Under the pieces are notes generated by a model. It saw only the letters and a list, made by a program, of their open reading frames with translations, searched no databases and was not told where the DNA came from. This document shows, piece after piece, positions 18,867 to 27,903 of a stretch of 64,000 bases of DNA. The stretch lies in contig DASSYR010000031.1 in the NCBI GenBank assembly GCA_035703165.1, positions 1-64,000 of the forward strand. Direction: 5' to 3'. How positions within the stretch are numbered: the stretch's first letter is position 1; each line of letters opens with the position of its first letter. A program made the position numbers and the translations under genes. The DNA comes from AWTP1-9 sp035703165. Lineage in GTDB: Bacteria > Bacteroidota > Bacteroidia > Chitinophagales > Chitinophagaceae.

Positions 18867-19712
18867 TTATTTTATAATTCCTAAATTCTTCAATGCTTGT
18901 TTTGCCTCAGTAAATTCCTGGTCCAGGGCTAATGCTCTTTTGTAATTATCAGCAGCCTCAGATTTTTGGTTTAACGCTTCCTGGTTTTTCGCTATCCAGT
19001 AATACCCGTCTGCAAAAGTATTATTTACCGTAGTGGCTTTATTAAAAACGATGATGGATTCTTTATATTTTTTTAAATCATACAACAGGCATCCTTTTTC
19101 AATGTATGCCTCCATAAAAGTGTAATTGTCCCTAATAGCCTGGTCAAAACAGTCAAGAGCCTTATCATAATCTTTTGTATTGCGGTAATAAATGCCTCGA
19201 ATCAGAATTAAATCTTTTTCCAAGCCAAAAGCCTGCTCGTTTTTAAACATAAAATCTACTATTTGCAGTGCTTTAGGATTTTTTGATTCGGCATAAAGCT
19301 TAGCCAGTCGCAATTGTACTTCCGGGTAAGGATTTTGAATGGTTAGCGCTTTTTCTAAAGCCTGTGTAGCGCCGGAAGTATCATTTTTTTCTTCTAACAA
19401 GATGGCACGGTTTAGCCAAACGATGGCTACATTGCCTATTTGCTGAAGCAGGGTGTCGTTTTGTTTTAACGCTTCCTCTACCTGGTTGTCCTGTTCCAAT
19501 TGTAGAATTAACTGTTGCCTGTAAATAGCGGAATCCGGGTTTTCTGCTATCAATCTTCTTAAAGAATCAGCCTCAACACTTATAATTTTTGGGGGAGTAA
19601 AGTTAATATTTTCTTTTGCAGGATTACCCGAATTACGGCACGAGGTATTGCCCAATAAGAAAATAAGTATTGCAAAAGCAAAGGCTCTCAGTGAAGGGAT
19701 ACCTGATTTCAT
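18867..19712 (-). CDS. TPR-repeat lipoprotein
   Basis: The product is 281 residues. A hydrophobic leader (about residues 8-22) precedes Cys25 in LLGNTSC, a plausible but imperfect lipobox. Residues about 45-280 form TPR repeats with the usual A/G-Y-A pattern, for example AWLNRAILLEEKND, DYDKALDCFDQAI and AADNYKRALALDQEFTEAKQAL. TPR lipoproteins scaffold protein complexes in the periplasm or at the outer membrane; no specific partner is evident. A -7 box (TAGTTTTG, 19717-19724) lies 4 bases upstream of the ATG. Confidence 0.78.
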   Translation of the reverse strand: MKSGIPSLRAFAFAILIFLLGNTSCRNSGNPAKENINFTPPKIISVEADSLRRLIAENPDSAIYRQQLILQLEQDNQVEEALKQNDTLLQQIGNVAIVWLNRAILLEEKNDTSGATQALEKALTIQNPYPEVQLRLAKLYAESKNPKALQIVDFMFKNEQAFGLEKDLILIRGIYYRNTKDYDKALDCFDQAIRDNYTFMEAYIEKGCLLYDLKKYKESIIVFNKATTVNNTFADGYYWIAKNQEALNQKSEAADNYKRALALDQEFTEAKQALKNLGIIK

Positions 19713-19716
19713 AAAG

Positions 19717-19724
19717 CAAAACTA
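19717..19724 (-). promoter_or_regulatory. Bacteroidota -7 box of the TPR lipoprotein gene
   Basis: On the minus strand this reads TAGTTTTG, matching TAnnTTTG. It ends 4 bases before the ATG at 19712, so the transcript would be leaderless or the box is coincidental. No good -33 element was found. Confidence 0.35.
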
Positions 19725-19812
19725 ACCGATTTTTGTTGATTGGGTTCTGACAAAATTTTGACACATTTGCATTTCTGTTGCGGCAAATTTATTCGAGACA
19801 AAACGATAAAAG

Positions 19813-20916
19813 ATGAAAAAATTAGTTTACCTGGCGCCATTGGTTTTGTTAGTATTGGCAGCTTCATTTAAAAGAAATATTTTCTCAGATATTAATTTCC
19901 CTTTATCTGCTACGGACACCTTGCATTACCCGGAAGAAAAACATTTTAAAAATATTCAGCAGTTAACTTTTGGAGGAGATAATGCCGAGGCCTATTTCAG
20001 CTATGATGGTAAGTGGATAATCTTTCAACGAACGAATCCTAAGGAAGGAATTAGCTGCGACCAGATTTTTATTGGTAAAACGCCAGCTTATGGGGAAAAG
20101 TTCACTTATAAAATGGTAAGTACCGGAAGAGGAAGAACTACCTGTGGTGCCATAATGAAAGATGGGAAACACTTCATTTACTCTTCTACTCATTTAGTAG
20201 CCGATACGTGTCCTCCCGTGCCAGACCGTAAGAAATACGGAAACAAATACATCTGGCCTTTATACGATAGCTATGATATTTTTATGGCTGATATGAATGG
20301 GAAAATTATAAAACAGTTAACAAAGAGTAAAGGGTATGATGCAGAAGCTACCTTATCTCCCGATGGTAAAAAAATGATTTACACCAGCGATAAAGATGGT
20401 GATATTGATTTGTATATAATGGATTTAAAAACGGGTAAAGAAAAGAGAATTACAAATACATTGGGGTATGACGGCGGCGCCTGGTTTAGCCCGAATGGTA
20501 AAAAAATAATCTGGAGAGCAAGCCGGCCCAAAACAGAGGCTGAAATAAAAGAATATAAAGAGCTGCTGGCTGATAATTTGGTAGCTCCAACCAATATGGA
20601 GGTTTTTATTGCCAATGCAGACGGAAGTAATGTTAAACAAATTACTCAATTAGGCCAGGCCAACTGGGCTCCGGCGTATATGCCCGACAGTAAACGAATC
20701 ATTTTTGCCAGTAATCATGAGTACAAGAGAGGATTCCCATTCAACTTATACACGATAAATGAGGATGGAAGTAATTTACAAAAAATTAGCAGGGATAAAG
20801 GTTTTGATGCCTTTCCCATGTTTAGCCCTGGTGGAAAAAAAATTATTTTTTGCAGCAACCGTAATAATGGTGGTACAAGAGATACCAATATTTTTTTGGC
20901 GGATTGGGTAGAATAA
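19813..20916 (+). CDS. TolB-like PD40 beta-propeller protein
   Basis: The product is 367 residues with an N-terminal hydrophobic leader (MKKLVYLAPLVLLVLAASF). Several PD40/TolB-type blades are visible, with motifs such as FSYDGKWIIFQR, LSPDGKKMIYTSDKDGDIDLYIMDLKTG, FSPNGKKIIWRAS, YMPDSKRIIFASN and FSPGGKKIIFCSN. The propeller is exported and probably periplasmic. Proteins of this type bind other proteins or glycans; some are fused to peptidases, but no catalytic domain is present here. It is a single gene, divergent from the TPR lipoprotein. Confidence 0.82.
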   Translation: MKKLVYLAPLVLLVLAASFKRNIFSDINFPLSATDTLHYPEEKHFKNIQQLTFGGDNAEAYFSYDGKWIIFQRTNPKEGISCDQIFIGKTPAYGEKFTYKMVSTGRGRTTCGAIMKDGKHFIYSSTHLVADTCPPVPDRKKYGNKYIWPLYDSYDIFMADMNGKIIKQLTKSKGYDAEATLSPDGKKMIYTSDKDGDIDLYIMDLKTGKEKRITNTLGYDGGAWFSPNGKKIIWRASRPKTEAEIKEYKELLADNLVAPTNMEVFIANADGSNVKQITQLGQANWAPAYMPDSKRIIFASNHEYKRGFPFNLYTINEDGSNLQKISRDKGFDAFPMFSPGGKKIIFCSNRNNGGTRDTNIFLADWVE

Positions 20917-21024
20917 TTTCTTCCATTGAATAATTTGAAAATATGGGATGATTTATTTCGCATTTCAATCTGCCAATTGTAGATTTGGTTTTTAATTTTT
21001 AAATTAACTAATCTTCAAATTAAC

Positions 21025-21468
21025 ATGAATACAGGATTATTGCATTTACATAATATTTTGCGCTGGATAATTTTAGTTTTATTACTTATATCCTTGGTAC
21101 AGGCATTTACCAAAAAAGAGGGGCTGAAAAAAACCAGCCTGTTTTTAATGATTGCTGCACACATTACATTACTTATTGGTTTGTACCAATGGTATTTCAG
21201 TAGTACGGTAGGGTTAAAAACGCTTTTAGATAATATGGGAAATTTTGGCGCTATTATGAAAAACGGGTTTGCCCGGTTTTGGGCAGTAGAGCATATTGCG
21301 GGGATGCTTATTGCTATTGTTTTAATTACCATAGCACGGGGAAAGGCTAAAAAAGGCATATATAGCGCTGCTTCCTGGTTGTATTTAATTGCATTAATTG
21401 CTATACTGGTATCAATACCCTGGCCATTTAGAGAAAGTGTGGGGCGTCCCTGGTTCCCGGGATTATAA
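21025..21468 (+). CDS. small four-helix membrane protein (database label: cytochrome B)
   Basis: The product is 147 residues with about four membrane helices (near residues 12-26, 37-57, 88-105 and 116-136). His residues sit in the first two helices and in WAVEHIAGM, which could bind haem. Bacteroidota homologues are often called cytochrome B, but no CXXCH or firm haem signature exists, so function is unproven. The gene is followed immediately by a strong rho-independent terminator at 21477-21505 and appears monocistronic. Confidence 0.7.
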   Translation: MNTGLLHLHNILRWIILVLLLISLVQAFTKKEGLKKTSLFLMIAAHITLLIGLYQWYFSSTVGLKTLLDNMGNFGAIMKNGFARFWAVEHIAGMLIAIVLITIARGKAKKGIYSAASWLYLIALIAILVSIPWPFRESVGRPWFPGL

Positions 21469-21476
21469 AATTATTT

Positions 21477-21505
21477 AACCGTTTGCTTTTGTAAACGGTT
21501 TTTTT
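21477..21505 (+). terminator. rho-independent terminator, possibly bidirectional
   Basis: Perfect 8-bp stem AACCGTTT / AAACGGTT with an 8-base loop and a run of seven T. It closes the small membrane protein gene. The T run touches the stop codon of the convergent aminotransferase gene, and the same stem can serve that strand. Confidence 0.85.
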
Positions 21506-22604
21506 ACACAATATTTTTTAACGCCAGGCAAAAAGATTGCATTTCTTCAATTGTTCCCATGCTTACCCGGCACCATTTACCACCAAAGTGTCCTCGAAAT
21601 TGAACATAAATATTTTGTGCCTCCATTTCCTTTACAAAATCTTTTTTTATTGAGCCTATGTTGAACAATATAAAATTAGTGTGTGAAGGAATATATTCTA
21701 ATCCAAGATTGGAAAAAGTGGTATAGCAAATTTGTTTTGCTTTTTCTGCATTGCTTTTACTGAACTGAACAAAAGCCGAGTCATCCAGCGATGCGGATGC
21801 AGCTAAGGCAGAAACTACACTCACACCGGCATCCGGCCAGGGTTGATGTTTTTTTAAAACATTTATCGTGTCAGGATGCGCAATGGCGTAACCCACTCTT
21901 GCACCCGCCAGTCCGTAAACCTTTGAAAAAGTTTTGGCAACGATGATATTTTTATTGCTGACAGCTAAATCTGCCAAAGAAGGTAAATCCGCATATTCCG
22001 TATAAGCTTCATCAATAAATACAGTTGTTTTTTTGGATGCTTCCTCAGCAAAATTTCTTAATTCTTTTACATCATTAACGGTGCCCGTAGGATTGTTTGG
22101 GTTACATACATACACCATTCGTGTGTCAGGAGTTATACTACTCAACATCTTGCTTAAATCATGTACCCGGTTTTCATTTAGCGGAATTCGGTTAAAGGAA
22201 AGACCGAAACTTTCCGCCTGCCCGTTCCACACACGATAAGCCGGTTCACCTGCCATAATATGACCTTTAACTGAAGAAATGTGAAGCGTTGTTAGCCCGA
22301 TAATGTCTGAAGAACCTGCACCGAGTAAAATATTTTCCATGCTCACTTTCCAGTGCGATGCAATTTTTTGTTTTAATAAAGGGATGAGGTCATCAGGATA
22401 ACGATTTGAATGTATATACCCCTCTATAATTGCTTTTCTGGCCATGGGAGAGGGGCCATAAGCATTTTCATTGCTGTTAAGCAAAATTTGTTTTGCTGGC
22501 GGCGAAAAACGTTTTACACCGCCTGCTAATACTTCGGTGGCAATCCCTAACCCGGCAAGGGCTAAACTACTTTGGCGTATCCATTGACGGCGTGAACTCG
22601 GCAT
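21504..22604 (-). CDS. exported histidinol-phosphate-aminotransferase-like PLP enzyme
   Basis: The product is 366 residues. It starts with SSRRQWIRQSSLALAGLGIA, which resembles a twin-arginine (Tat) signal, ending near residue 28. The fold-type I aminotransferase domain follows, with NPNNPTGT at 168-175, DEAY at 198-201, the PLP Schiff-base Lys228 in TFSKVYGLAGARVGY and Arg236. The sequence is HisC-like. HisC itself is cytoplasmic and acts in histidine synthesis, whereas a Tat-exported folded PLP protein would work in the periplasm. No his genes are nearby, so a histidine-synthesis role is doubtful. All catalytic residues appear present; the substrate is unknown. Confidence 0.83.
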   Translation of the reverse strand: MPSSRRQWIRQSSLALAGLGIATEVLAGGVKRFSPPAKQILLNSNENAYGPSPMARKAIIEGYIHSNRYPDDLIPLLKQKIASHWKVSMENILLGAGSSDIIGLTTLHISSVKGHIMAGEPAYRVWNGQAESFGLSFNRIPLNENRVHDLSKMLSSITPDTRMVYVCNPNNPTGTVNDVKELRNFAEEASKKTTVFIDEAYTEYADLPSLADLAVSNKNIIVAKTFSKVYGLAGARVGYAIAHPDTINVLKKHQPWPDAGVSVVSALAASASLDDSAFVQFSKSNAEKAKQICYTTFSNLGLEYIPSHTNFILFNIGSIKKDFVKEMEAQNIYVQFRGHFGGKWCRVSMGTIEEMQSFCLALKNIV

Positions 22605-22676
22605 GGCAGAAAATTTTTACAAAAGTTACAACCTTTGTACCAGCCTGTAAATTTTTTCTGTTGGCTTCTATTACTT

Positions 22677-22979
22677 TTAGTAATCGAAACATTCATAATG
22701 TTGCACATACGGCTCTTTTTCCATCAGGTATTTTTCATCTTCCTCATAATATCTCGCAGTAGTAATGTTCTTTCCTGCAAATGCTTTTATGCTTTCTACA
22801 TGATCCCACCAGGAAATCACCATAATATGCGTAATATCTCCTTCCGGTTGTTGCCATATTTGTGCGCCCAAATTTCCTTTTGTGGAAGTAAGTTCTTTAA
22901 TACCTGTCGCTTCCACATAATTTCGGTAAATAACAGCATCAGCTGTTTTTGTTCTGCCGTGCCATGTTCTTACTATCAT
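22677..22979 (-). CDS. antibiotic-biosynthesis-monooxygenase-like small protein (copy 1)
   Basis: The product is 100 residues. The start MIVRTWHGRTKTADAVIYRNYV, an IMVISWWDHVESIKAFAG segment and the C-terminal YVQHYE resemble the ferredoxin-like dimeric alpha-beta-barrel fold of ABM-type proteins. These include cofactor-free monooxygenases, haem-degrading IsdG-like proteins and many of unknown role. It is a diverged paralogue of the gene at 25137-25460. It lies 11 bases downstream of the DinB gene and is probably cotranscribed with it. Confidence 0.7.
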   Translation of the reverse strand: MIVRTWHGRTKTADAVIYRNYVEATGIKELTSTKGNLGAQIWQQPEGDITHIMVISWWDHVESIKAFAGKNITTARYYEEDEKYLMEKEPYVQHYECFDY

Positions 22980-22990
22980 TTTATTATATT

Positions 22991-23464
22991 TTAATTGTTT
23001 TTAACCGCCAGGGCAATTTGACCGATATGATAGATATCATGCTGTATCTGTCCGTTTAAAAATGTACGCAATGGATAAATAGAACCGGCAAATTTTTCAT
23101 CAAGCGATTCATCCTTGTATTGGCTAAGCGCTGTTATCAATGCTTGGTGATTAAGCTCAACTTTTTTTATCAGGGCTTTCCAATTGTCTTCTGTTTGCAT
23201 GGCCGGCAAAGGCGGCCAGTCGTCGGCTGAATTCACTTTAATTGAGGCCTCCTTATCTCCATTTAATTTTTTTACAAAATAAACCCTCCAGGCTAAAAGA
23301 TGTTGCAAAATTTCGTAGGCGGAATGGCCGGTTGCAGAGGGTTTTTTATACACTTTTTTTATATCCGCTTGCTTAACAATATCCATTAAAGGTTTTCCAT
23401 AAAATGGCTGACCTTGATAAATCGTTTGAAATTCAGTAATGTAGTTTTTAATTTCTCCGTACAT
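22991..23464 (-). CDS. DinB-family four-helix protein
   Basis: The product is 157 residues. The His residues expected to form a metal site are in HSAYEILQHLLAWR and in GQIQHDIYHIGQIAL near the C terminus. DinB/YfiT-type proteins include thiol-dependent S-transferases and proteins of unknown function; substrate cannot be assigned. It probably forms a two-gene unit with the ABM-like protein downstream and is divergent from the AraC regulator, which could control it. Confidence 0.78.
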   Translation of the reverse strand: MYGEIKNYITEFQTIYQGQPFYGKPLMDIVKQADIKKVYKKPSATGHSAYEILQHLLAWRVYFVKKLNGDKEASIKVNSADDWPPLPAMQTEDNWKALIKKVELNHQALITALSQYKDESLDEKFAGSIYPLRTFLNGQIQHDIYHIGQIALAVKNN

Positions 23465-23596
23465 TTTTTGTTATTTATAAACCGTAAATTCATTAAATCT
23501 TTTTTCAAACAACTTAGAAATCTTGCTTTCTTTATCAGTTACAAAATTTTATTCAGGGAGCGGCTAAGATTTTATTTTAATGAGTAACTTTATTTT

Positions 23597-24454
23597 ATGC
23601 GTTTGGCAGATATACATATCCTCCATCAATCAGATTTTTACCGGGTGGTTGATTTTCAATGCCATTGTAATTTTTGCTCAATAAGTAATCTTGAATACAA
23701 CAATAGCTTTTCCATATCTTTTATTCGCAAAGGCTTTTTTGAATACCAGACTTTTAAAAGGAAGGATGAAATACATGTGGGCAGGGTATTAATTTCAAAG
23801 CCTGGTTTTGAACATACTACCCGGCATATTGATAATCAGCCGGACATAGTAACTATTTTTGACTTTAAACAGACGTTTTTCAAGGAAAATATACTGGAGG
23901 TTTATGGGAGCAAACTACCCTGGGTTTTACTGAATAATGATATTCACGCCATTATGGTAAAAACCTCACCGGAAATGGAATATCTCCATCATCATATTTT
24001 TCAAAAAATAAGCTCGGGCAATTATAATTCCCTTGAAATAGATGAGCGGGTAATTACCATCGTGGAAAAGGTAATGACCGTTTTGGGAAGTATGGAGGTA
24101 CCAGAATTGATTCCCGATAAATTAAAGCAAAATCATTTAAATACTATTGAGGCAGCACGGGATTTTATCCTGAATAATTTTAAAGAAAATATTTCCCTCC
24201 AGCAGTTAGCTAACCATTGCTATGTTAGCCCTTTTCATTTCAGCAGGATATTTAAAGCCATTCTTAATATATCACCACACCAGTATTTAAGTTCGGTCAG
24301 GCTGGCCCATGCTAAAGTACTACTTACCGAAACATTGGCTCCCGTTGCAGATATTGCCTATGATTGCGGATTTAACAGCCCTGAACATTTTGTTACGGCT
24401 TTTAAACAGTATTATAAAATCAATCCCTCCGCTTTGCGAAAACAAATTGTTTGA
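23597..24454 (+). CDS. AraC-family transcriptional regulator
   Basis: The product is 285 residues. The C-terminal double helix-turn-helix (about 180-283) shows ISLQQLANHCYVSPFHFSRIFK and VADIAYDCGFNSPEHFVTAFKQYY, both classic AraC motifs. The N-terminal half is a cupin-like ligand-binding domain without recognisable specificity. Divergent from the DinB/ABM pair, it may regulate that pair or its own downstream GNAT gene (inference from position). Confidence 0.88.
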   Translation: MRLADIHILHQSDFYRVVDFQCHCNFCSISNLEYNNSFSISFIRKGFFEYQTFKRKDEIHVGRVLISKPGFEHTTRHIDNQPDIVTIFDFKQTFFKENILEVYGSKLPWVLLNNDIHAIMVKTSPEMEYLHHHIFQKISSGNYNSLEIDERVITIVEKVMTVLGSMEVPELIPDKLKQNHLNTIEAARDFILNNFKENISLQQLANHCYVSPFHFSRIFKAILNISPHQYLSSVRLAHAKVLLTETLAPVADIAYDCGFNSPEHFVTAFKQYYKINPSALRKQIV

Positions 24455-24504
24455 AAGAGCAAGATTCCTAAGTTAACCCGTTATTTATCTTTTTAAAATT
24501 GTGT

Positions 24505-25086
24505 ATGAAAGCGTCGGTATTACCGGGTAATTTGTTTTTCAATGAGCTAACTCATTTAAACTGGAAGCAATACGAAGTCTTAATGGGGGAGAAGGGAGGA
24601 TGTGGAAACTGTTGGTGTATGCTATTTCGTTTGCCTTATCGGGAGTTTCAACAAAATAAGCCAAACGGAAACAAAAAATTAATGCACCAATTGGTAAATA
24701 AGGGTAAGCCGGTTGGTTTAATTTTATCAATAGCAGATGAGCCGATAGGCTGGATTGCTATGGCGCCAAGAGAAGATTATATCAAAATTGAAAAATCCAG
24801 GGTGTTTAAGCGAATAGATAATAATCCTGTGTGGAGTATAACATGCTTTTTTATTAAGAAGGAGTACAGGAAAATGGGATTGTCTAAGCAACTGATTAAA
24901 GGAGCTGTTGATTTTGCCAAAAGGAAAAATATAAAAATACTGGAAGCATACCCCACTATACCTTATTCAGAAAATGTGCCGCCGCCTTTTTTGTGGGTGG
25001 GAGTACTTTCAGCCTTTACAGATTGTGGATTTAAAGTGGTGAAACAAAACAGCAAGACCCGGGCAATGGTGAGATTGAAATTATAA
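24505..25086 (+). CDS. GNAT-family N-acetyltransferase
   Basis: The product is 193 residues. The acetyl-CoA-binding region is visible as CFFIKKEYRKMGLSKQLIKGAVDFA, equivalent to the R/Q-x-x-G-x-G/A loop with a variant RKMGLS. An N-terminal CGNCWCM cluster gives four Cys/Met-rich residues of unknown use. I chose the ATG at 24505 over a TTG at 24499. The acceptor substrate is unknown. The gene follows the AraC regulator by 50 bases and may be in the same transcript. Confidence 0.72.
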   Translation: MKASVLPGNLFFNELTHLNWKQYEVLMGEKGGCGNCWCMLFRLPYREFQQNKPNGNKKLMHQLVNKGKPVGLILSIADEPIGWIAMAPREDYIKIEKSRVFKRIDNNPVWSITCFFIKKEYRKMGLSKQLIKGAVDFAKRKNIKILEAYPTIPYSENVPPPFLWVGVLSAFTDCGFKVVKQNSKTRAMVRLKL

Positions 25087-25136
25087 AGCGATTCCAATAT
25101 CATTTAGCAAAAATCATGTAACTAAAAACCAATAAT

Positions 25137-25460
25137 ATGATAGCAAGAATTTGGCACGGTTATACCGATAAGAGCAATGCCAACGCTTACGAAACTCTGT
25201 TAAAAAATGAAATATTTACCGGTATCGCAAAAAAAAATATTGTGGGCTACAAAGGCATACAACTATTGCGAAGGGAATTAGAAAATGAAGTAGAGTTTAT
25301 TACCATTATGTGGTTTGATACCCTGCAGGCAATTAAGGATTTTGCTGGGACGGATTATGAAACTGCTGTAGTATTGCCCCAGGCCAGAGCTTTGTTAAAG
25401 AGATTTGATGCAAAATCCCAACATTATGAAATAGCACACGGTATGTTTGTTACGGTTTAG
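25137..25460 (+). CDS. antibiotic-biosynthesis-monooxygenase-like small protein (copy 2)
   Basis: The product is 107 residues and shares the layout of the gene at 22677-22979: MIARIWHGYTDKSNANAYE at the start, FITIMWFDTLQAIKDFAG in the middle and SQHYEIA near the end. The ABM-like dimeric alpha-beta barrel is inferred. The two copies flank the DinB, AraC and GNAT genes and lie on opposite strands, suggesting an old local duplication. Function is unknown. Confidence 0.68.
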   Translation: MIARIWHGYTDKSNANAYETLLKNEIFTGIAKKNIVGYKGIQLLRRELENEVEFITIMWFDTLQAIKDFAGTDYETAVVLPQARALLKRFDAKSQHYEIAHGMFVTV

Positions 25461-25825
25461 CTTGTTACCATCTACAATCGGCTACTTTTAAAGTTATCAG
25501 GGAATTTTTCCATTGTTTTTTTATAGATCAATTGCGGTTTTTTGCCTGGTGATAGGGCATAAGAATGTTCCATTTTTTACAGGTCATCATTCCCTGTAGC
25601 TTTTCAAAAGGCTGTTGTCATTTTTTTTGTTAATTCCCCGGGCTTATACAGAAAAATTTATTGCTGAAAAGCATATCTGGTTATTTTTACAAATCGGCAC
25701 TGACCTTTATAACCGGTAGGCTTAACAATTGTCAACTTAGCAGTTAATGAATGTCATCTGATGTTGCAGCATTAAATTTCATTTTTGTTGTATAAATTAA
25801 AACTAACCACTTAAAATTTGGGACT
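25461..25825. other. 365-bp intergenic region without a recognised gene
   Basis: No frame with plausible coding character and no strong hairpin with a T run was seen. It is AT-rich and presumably contains the promoter of the gene at 25826, but no exact TAnnTTTG box was found close to that start. Confidence 0.4.
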
Positions 25826-26260
25826 ATGAAAAGGGAATACTTAATTAATGTAAAAAATGTTGATAACAGGCTGGTTATCTATCTTAATGGAGAAACTGTT
25901 TGGGATAGTGGTATTATACACGGCGATCCTGATTTAGACCAGTTTGTTGATATAACAGAGTCTTTAATGCAACATCCTGAATATGCAAGTGAATTGATAT
26001 TTGAAGGGTTTAACGATACATACCAGTCAAACGGGAGTACCGACGAGCTTAACCCCTGGCACTTTCAGTATAGGGTTTTTGTAAGAACATTAGACGATAA
26101 GGGAAATGTAATTAGTGAAACAGATATGCTGGCTCCTTATAATGAAAAGCACTTGTCTAATCCAAACATAAGAGCTATTAATAATAGTTACCTTATCGTA
26201 AAGAAAAACGATGAGTTTAAGGTTGTATCCAACTCATTATCGCAGCAGTTTTATAAGTAA
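25826..26260 (+). CDS. conserved-looking hypothetical protein
   Basis: The product is 144 residues with no signal peptide or membrane segment. It begins MKREYLINVKNVDNRLVIYLNGETVWDSG, which has the look of a beta-rich lectin-like or jelly-roll opening, followed by acidic segments and a hydrophilic tail. I do not recognise the family. It is monocistronic, with a terminator at 26309-26347. The coding look is supported by even codon use and the terminator; function is unassigned. Confidence 0.6.
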   Translation: MKREYLINVKNVDNRLVIYLNGETVWDSGIIHGDPDLDQFVDITESLMQHPEYASELIFEGFNDTYQSNGSTDELNPWHFQYRVFVRTLDDKGNVISETDMLAPYNEKHLSNPNIRAINNSYLIVKKNDEFKVVSNSLSQQFYK

Positions 26261-26308
26261 GTTGATAGAGTTAATCTTTTTTCTGGTAAGATATTTTCAC
26301 AGTAGGAT

Positions 26309-26347
26309 CGGATCATTATAGGATTTGATCCGGTGCTTGTTTTTTAA
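26309..26347 (+). terminator. rho-independent terminator after the hypothetical gene
   Basis: Stem CGGATCA / TGATCCG (7 bp, one more A-T and G-T pair possible) with a 10-base loop, followed after a few bases by a run of six T. Confidence 0.55.
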
Positions 26348-26478
26348 TGGATAATGATGCCTTGTATTCGAACTGTGTTAATTTGTTTATGTGAATAAAT
26401 ATCTTATTTGTGAAAATAATTTAATTACATAAATCAGCAGAAGACTAGACTGATAGAGAAAAGGTATTTTTTCATCTT

Positions 26479-27903
26479 TTAATAAGCATTGCCAGAATCA
26501 CCCGAATAGACTGGCTTACCTGTAGCACTAATTATAAGCGGGCTGGAAGTAGCCAGAACACCCGGTATTGGAAATTTCCAGATTTCGTTTCCTGAGCTAG
26601 CATTTAATGCGTAAATGTAACCTGATCCGCCACCTCCAACATAAACTATGTTATCTGATTCAATCGGGCTGGCTCCATTTGAGTATATTCTCTTTTGCCA
26701 AATGAGTGAACCGTTAGATACATTTAAGGCATCAACATAGCCATTGTCATCACAAATAAATAAACGGTTATTATGTACAAAGGGGCTTGTTGAAAAACCT
26801 TTATTTTCCAAAGCTACCCATCTTACTGTTCCCGTGAGTGCATCAACAGCATACATGTTTCCCTTTACAGATGTATCTGAAAAATTAAACCAGCCGGCAA
26901 TATAGACGACACCGTTTTCAACGGTGGGCGATGATTGCTCGAGCGACACACCATTAGTAGAAAAACGCCATACATTATTACCTGTAGTAGCATCAATAGC
27001 GTGTAGATAGGCATCTCTACTTCCCACATAGATAATTCCGTTAGCAATGGTAGCTCCCGATTGATTAATAACACTGCCGGTTGGATATTTCCATATCAAC
27101 TGGCCGGTAGCTGCATTTAACGCGTAAAGAAAAAAGTCTGAACTTCCAAAATAAACTATGCCGTTGGCATATATAGGACTTGAGCTAATATTTGCTCCGC
27201 TGAGGTATTTCCATTTTAAGTTTCCAGTAGCCGCATCTAATGCATATAAATAATCGTCATTGCTACCCACATATATTGTATTTTCAAAAAAGACGGCATC
27301 TGATTCAACTCCGGTGTCGCCAGCTTTAAATTTCCATAATAAAGCTCCCGTAATTGCATTAAAAGCGTACACATAGCTGTCAATACAACCTACATATACT
27401 ACTCCGTTATTATAAGTTGGACTAGAATAGACAAAACTACCGCCACCTGTAAATGACCATATTAAGTCTCCGGTTAGGGCATTTAAAGCATAAAATTTGT
27501 TATTGCTCCCACCAATATATAGGAAATTTATTTTAGCAACAGTTAAAACCACTACATATTTTTTCTCACTTTTATCTTGAGCTGTTACAGTATAAGTGAT
27601 AGGAGACGAAAAATTTTGAGCTATTCCACTGGCAGGAGAAATGGTAGCCCCTTTAATAGTTATTTCAGGGATAAGGTTTATTAAATTAGTTCCAAATGGT
27701 AATTCTGCTTTAATTGTATCGGAAAGTATAGTTACAGTAATGGGAAGAATAGTCCCATCTGGTTTTTTCAGATTAAAAGCTAGTATTTCCTTGGAGGAAT
27801 CTAATATTGCAGGGGTAAAAGTTATTGGGTCGTTTTTACTGCAGGAAATAAATAGAATAATAATGATGGTAAAAACAAGAGAAGGGTACTTTAAAAATTT
27901 CAT
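26479..27903 (-). CDS. PQQ-like beta-propeller lipoprotein with N-terminal Ig-like domain
   Basis: The product is 474 residues. The leader ends at a clear lipobox, LFISC with Cys21. Residues about 35-125 form a DUF5018/Ig-like domain (PITFTPAILDSSKEILAF to KKYVVVLTV). From about 130 there are seven or eight PQQ/YWTD-like blades with repeating GNVYALNAATGxLxWKY patterns, similar to BamB and to PQQ dehydrogenase propellers. No catalytic PQQ site or dehydrogenase domain is present, so it is a binding protein at the cell surface or periplasm (inference). BamB-like assembly would be one option, but the N-terminal Ig domain and free-standing position argue for an accessory lipoprotein. Confidence 0.78.
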   Translation of the reverse strand: MKFLKYPSLVFTIIIILFISCSKNDPITFTPAILDSSKEILAFNLKKPDGTILPITVTILSDTIKAELPFGTNLINLIPEITIKGATISPASGIAQNFSSPITYTVTAQDKSEKKYVVVLTVAKINFLYIGGSNNKFYALNALTGDLIWSFTGGGSFVYSSPTYNNGVVYVGCIDSYVYAFNAITGALLWKFKAGDTGVESDAVFFENTIYVGSNDDYLYALDAATGNLKWKYLSGANISSSPIYANGIVYFGSSDFFLYALNAATGQLIWKYPTGSVINQSGATIANGIIYVGSRDAYLHAIDATTGNNVWRFSTNGVSLEQSSPTVENGVVYIAGWFNFSDTSVKGNMYAVDALTGTVRWVALENKGFSTSPFVHNNRLFICDDNGYVDALNVSNGSLIWQKRIYSNGASPIESDNIVYVGGGGSGYIYALNASSGNEIWKFPIPGVLATSSPLIISATGKPVYSGDSGNAY

